64,000 nt of DNA from Chondrilla cf. caribensis (taxonomy: Eukaryota; Porifera; Demospongiae; Chondrillida; Chondrillidae): positions 559,382 to 623,381 of the forward strand of contig OZ026567.1 in NCBI GenBank assembly GCA_964020155.1, written 5' to 3'. The notes under the pieces were generated by a model. That model ran no database searches. It was not told the origin of the DNA and worked only from the letters and a program-made list of their open reading frames with translations. The translations under genes and the position numbers were made by a program. Shown here piece after piece: positions 61,843-64,000 of this stretch (its first letter is position 1; the number at the start of each line of letters is the position of its first letter).

Positions 61843-64000
61843 ATGGCCGAAGTTGTTGGCGATCGATCTGATGGCATGTTTCACCCGTGTTCGTTATGTA
61901 GGTCTTATTTTCGAGATGTTCCAACCTGGTTCAGCCACATACGATTAGTTCACGGAAATGATCCAGATTTTTCAATGCAATGCGGAATCGATGGGTGCTC
62001 CAAGGTCTTTAAAACGTTTTCAGGTTTGAACACTCATGTGTATCGACATCATCGAGATATCATTTGTAAGGATCCTGTTAATGTACCTCCGAATATTGAC
62101 ACTGTCGCTTCAGAAACACCAGATAATGATGGTAATTGTGCCAATCATCATCCCAATATCGGGGACGATGTCGATGAAAGTAGGGCTCATGTTATGGAAA
62201 CCTCGATGGAAGCTCATATTGCCCAACTATTAGCCGAAGACGAAGAAGAACAGAAGAAAGCCGCTGCATTATTTCTCCTCGAGATGAGAGAGAAATTTAG
62301 TATCTCTCAAGTAGCTATCAATGGCATTGTCACGGGATGTGAGAAACTTTTCCATCATGTTAAAGAGAGAATCGAAGCTGGCGTGATGCACCATTTGTCT
62401 AACAGTGGGGTAGACACTGAAATGTTACCTGACGTAAAAGCGTTCTTCAATGATCTACAAAGCCCATTCATCGGATTGGGTTCTGATTTTCTACAACACA
62501 AGTACTACAGAGACCAGTTTGGATTGATAGTGAGTTAACCATGCACCTCATGCAGTCATGCAAATTGTATTAATTTGTTATTTCTATGTTTAAAAGAGCT
62601 CATGCCAATTTCACATGCTAATTTATTGTGATGCATGCCTGAAATGATACAAATACCCTGTCTTCTCTGTGATACATGTCAGTCTGAGTCTCTCTCTGGC
62701 AATGTCAGATAACCGAGTTTTGACTTACTGTATGTGTGAAACTGTGCATAGTTCATATTAAGTACATACTTATATATGCATATATGCTTATGTGCATTTC
62801 TTATAGGAACCTATGGAAATGCCTTTGGGACGTCCATCATACATATGTACAGGAACTGGAACTAAACGTAAGCAGGTGCTAAGTCAAGACAAGTATTATT
62901 ATGTGCCCATTTTAGAATCTTTGAAGGCATTATTGCAGAATGAACATGTTATTCATGAAATTAGTGTAGACCGTACATCCAAAGATGGAGTTTTGAGGGA
63001 CTTTTGTGATGGCAAAATGTGTCTGGATCACCCCCTTTTTGGCACGGAAAGCAACGCATTACAAATTATTGCCTACTATGATGATCTTGAAATATGTAAT
63101 CCTTTAGGAGCTGCAGCCAAACGGCACAAAATCGGTGCTTTCTTTTTTTTCCTGGCCAATATTCGTCCATGTTTACGGTCAAGTCTAAAATATTCGCAGC
63201 TATTTGCTATTGCCAAGACATCCGATATCAAGTCCTATGGTATTGATTCAGTACTGCAACCATTTGTGTCCGATTTACAAACACTCGCGAATGAGGGGAT
63301 ATCAGTCAGTGTTAAAGGTAAAAGTTACAATTTTAAGGGTTGCTTACTGGCTTTCTTGGCTGATAATTTAGCCAGCCATGCCCTTGGAGGATTCAAAGAA
63401 TCCATGGGATTTGCATTCAGGTTTTGCCGCAAATGCCTGGCAACTAAAGAACAAAGCCAAAAAGCGTTCATTTCCTCCATGTTCGAACACCGCACTCCTC
63501 AGGAACATATCAAGCAATGCGCACTCCTAGTGGGTCCCCTGAAAGATCATTATTCAACAACATATGGGATCAACCGGAATTCCATATTGAATCGTATACC
63601 AAACTTCTCCGTAGTGAGTGGGCTAAGTCATGATATTATGCATGACCTTTTCGAAGGTGTCATTCCCTTTGAATTAAAGTTGTTGCTCAAGCATTGTATC
63701 GAGCTGAAGTACTTCTCGCTAAATGAACTAAATGAAAAAATTTGTGCTTTCGACTTCGGTTACAGCAATGTATCCAATAAGCCTGGGGTAATTGACAGTT
63801 CGGTTCTATCTTCTTCGGGAAAGTTTAGATTAACAGCATCAAGCATGTGGCTGTTATCCCGTACTTTGCCTCTAATAGTGGGGTTAAGTGTTCCCGCCAG
63901 TGATCCATATTGGCAGTGTTATTGCCTTTTACTGAAGATTGTCGATATATGTACTTCACTCGAATGCAGCAAGGACTCTATTGCTTTCTTGAGCACACTG
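61843..64000 (+). CDS. C2H2 zinc-finger transposase-like protein, 3' part outside window
   Basis: Exon 1 is 61843-62529 (229 codons). Exon 2 starts at 62807 after TTATAG and stays open to the window end (398 codons read by hand). Exon 1 has two C2H2-like fingers: C-x2-C with H-x4-H (residues about 12-36) and C-x4-C with H-x4-H (about 47-69), then an acidic helical region. Exon 2 has G-x-L-L-A-F-L-A-D-N-L-A-S-H, a C-R-K-C pair and H-D-I-M-H-D-L-F-E-G-V, a signature seen in CACTA/EnSpm-type transposases and related multi-copy animal proteins. Acidic residues in the last motif could be catalytic; this is inference. The frame is intact as far as visible, so the copy may be young. Confidence 0.7.

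Larger units (their letters stand above)
59165..64000. mobile_element. Large DNA transposon, left end and two genes (EnSpm/CACTA-like); right end outside window
   Basis: Sequence homologous to the unit A and D 3' flank stops after TGTGTATACA (59164) and is replaced by CACAGCAAAAACAGAT. Just inside are clustered subterminal motifs (TTGGTTGAAAC, CCAACC, TTGAAACAACTA) across 59180-59360, typical of CACTA elements. The two genes inside are divergent. Assignment to EnSpm/CACTA rests on the CACAG end, the subterminal repeats and a protein motif; the right terminus and target duplication cannot be seen. Confidence 0.6.

Overview
This is metazoan nuclear DNA, most likely from a sponge. The genes have many small phase-matched GT-AG introns. 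They encode animal-type signalling domains (CARD, Death, Roc-COR, ubiquitin), a mitochondrial rhomboid protease (PARL) and a ciliary protein (DRC9/IQCG). Microsatellites, minisatellites and short terminal-inverted-repeat elements fill the gaps. The sponge assignment is inference from overall character; no species was confirmed.

Layout. (i) 252-20237 holds two tandem paralogous units, A and B. Each has a duplicated multi-part leader, a 12-bp minisatellite and a gene encoding an N-terminal hydrophobic region, a run of ubiquitin repeats, a Roc-like GTPase, a COR-like region and a C-terminal Death-like domain. Unit A is frame-broken; unit B is intact (about 1,492 aa). A 1.75-kb foldback element carrying a 2A-like motif sits in unit A's leader. 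(ii) 20238-33348 is ordinary gene space: PARL (8 exons, +), IQCG/DRC9 (11 exons, +) and an unrecognised coiled-coil gene (7 exons, -). (iii) 35239-40502 is a five-exon gene joining an N-terminal CARD to a middle domain and four C-terminal ubiquitin-like domains. (iv) 40503-43595 is repeat-rich non-coding DNA. (v) 43596-59083 holds units D and E, two more intact ubiquitin-Roc-COR-Death genes. (vi) 59165-64000 is the left part of a large DNA transposon, probably EnSpm/CACTA-like, with two divergent genes: a SAM-domain protein (-) and a C2H2/transposase-like protein (+) running off the window.

How it may work together. Roc-COR-Death architectures are known from DAPK- and LRRK-related signalling proteins. 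Here the usual repeat scaffold is replaced by genetically encoded ubiquitin, and next door a CARD is fused to ubiquitin. I read the locus as an expanding, recently duplicated cluster of putative innate-immunity or cell-death adaptors that carry built-in linear ubiquitin chains. The shared leader, including the block that holds the PARL start codon, shows that duplication copied regulatory DNA as well as coding DNA. Exon boundaries were worked out by hand from splice consensus and reading phase; none has transcript support here.
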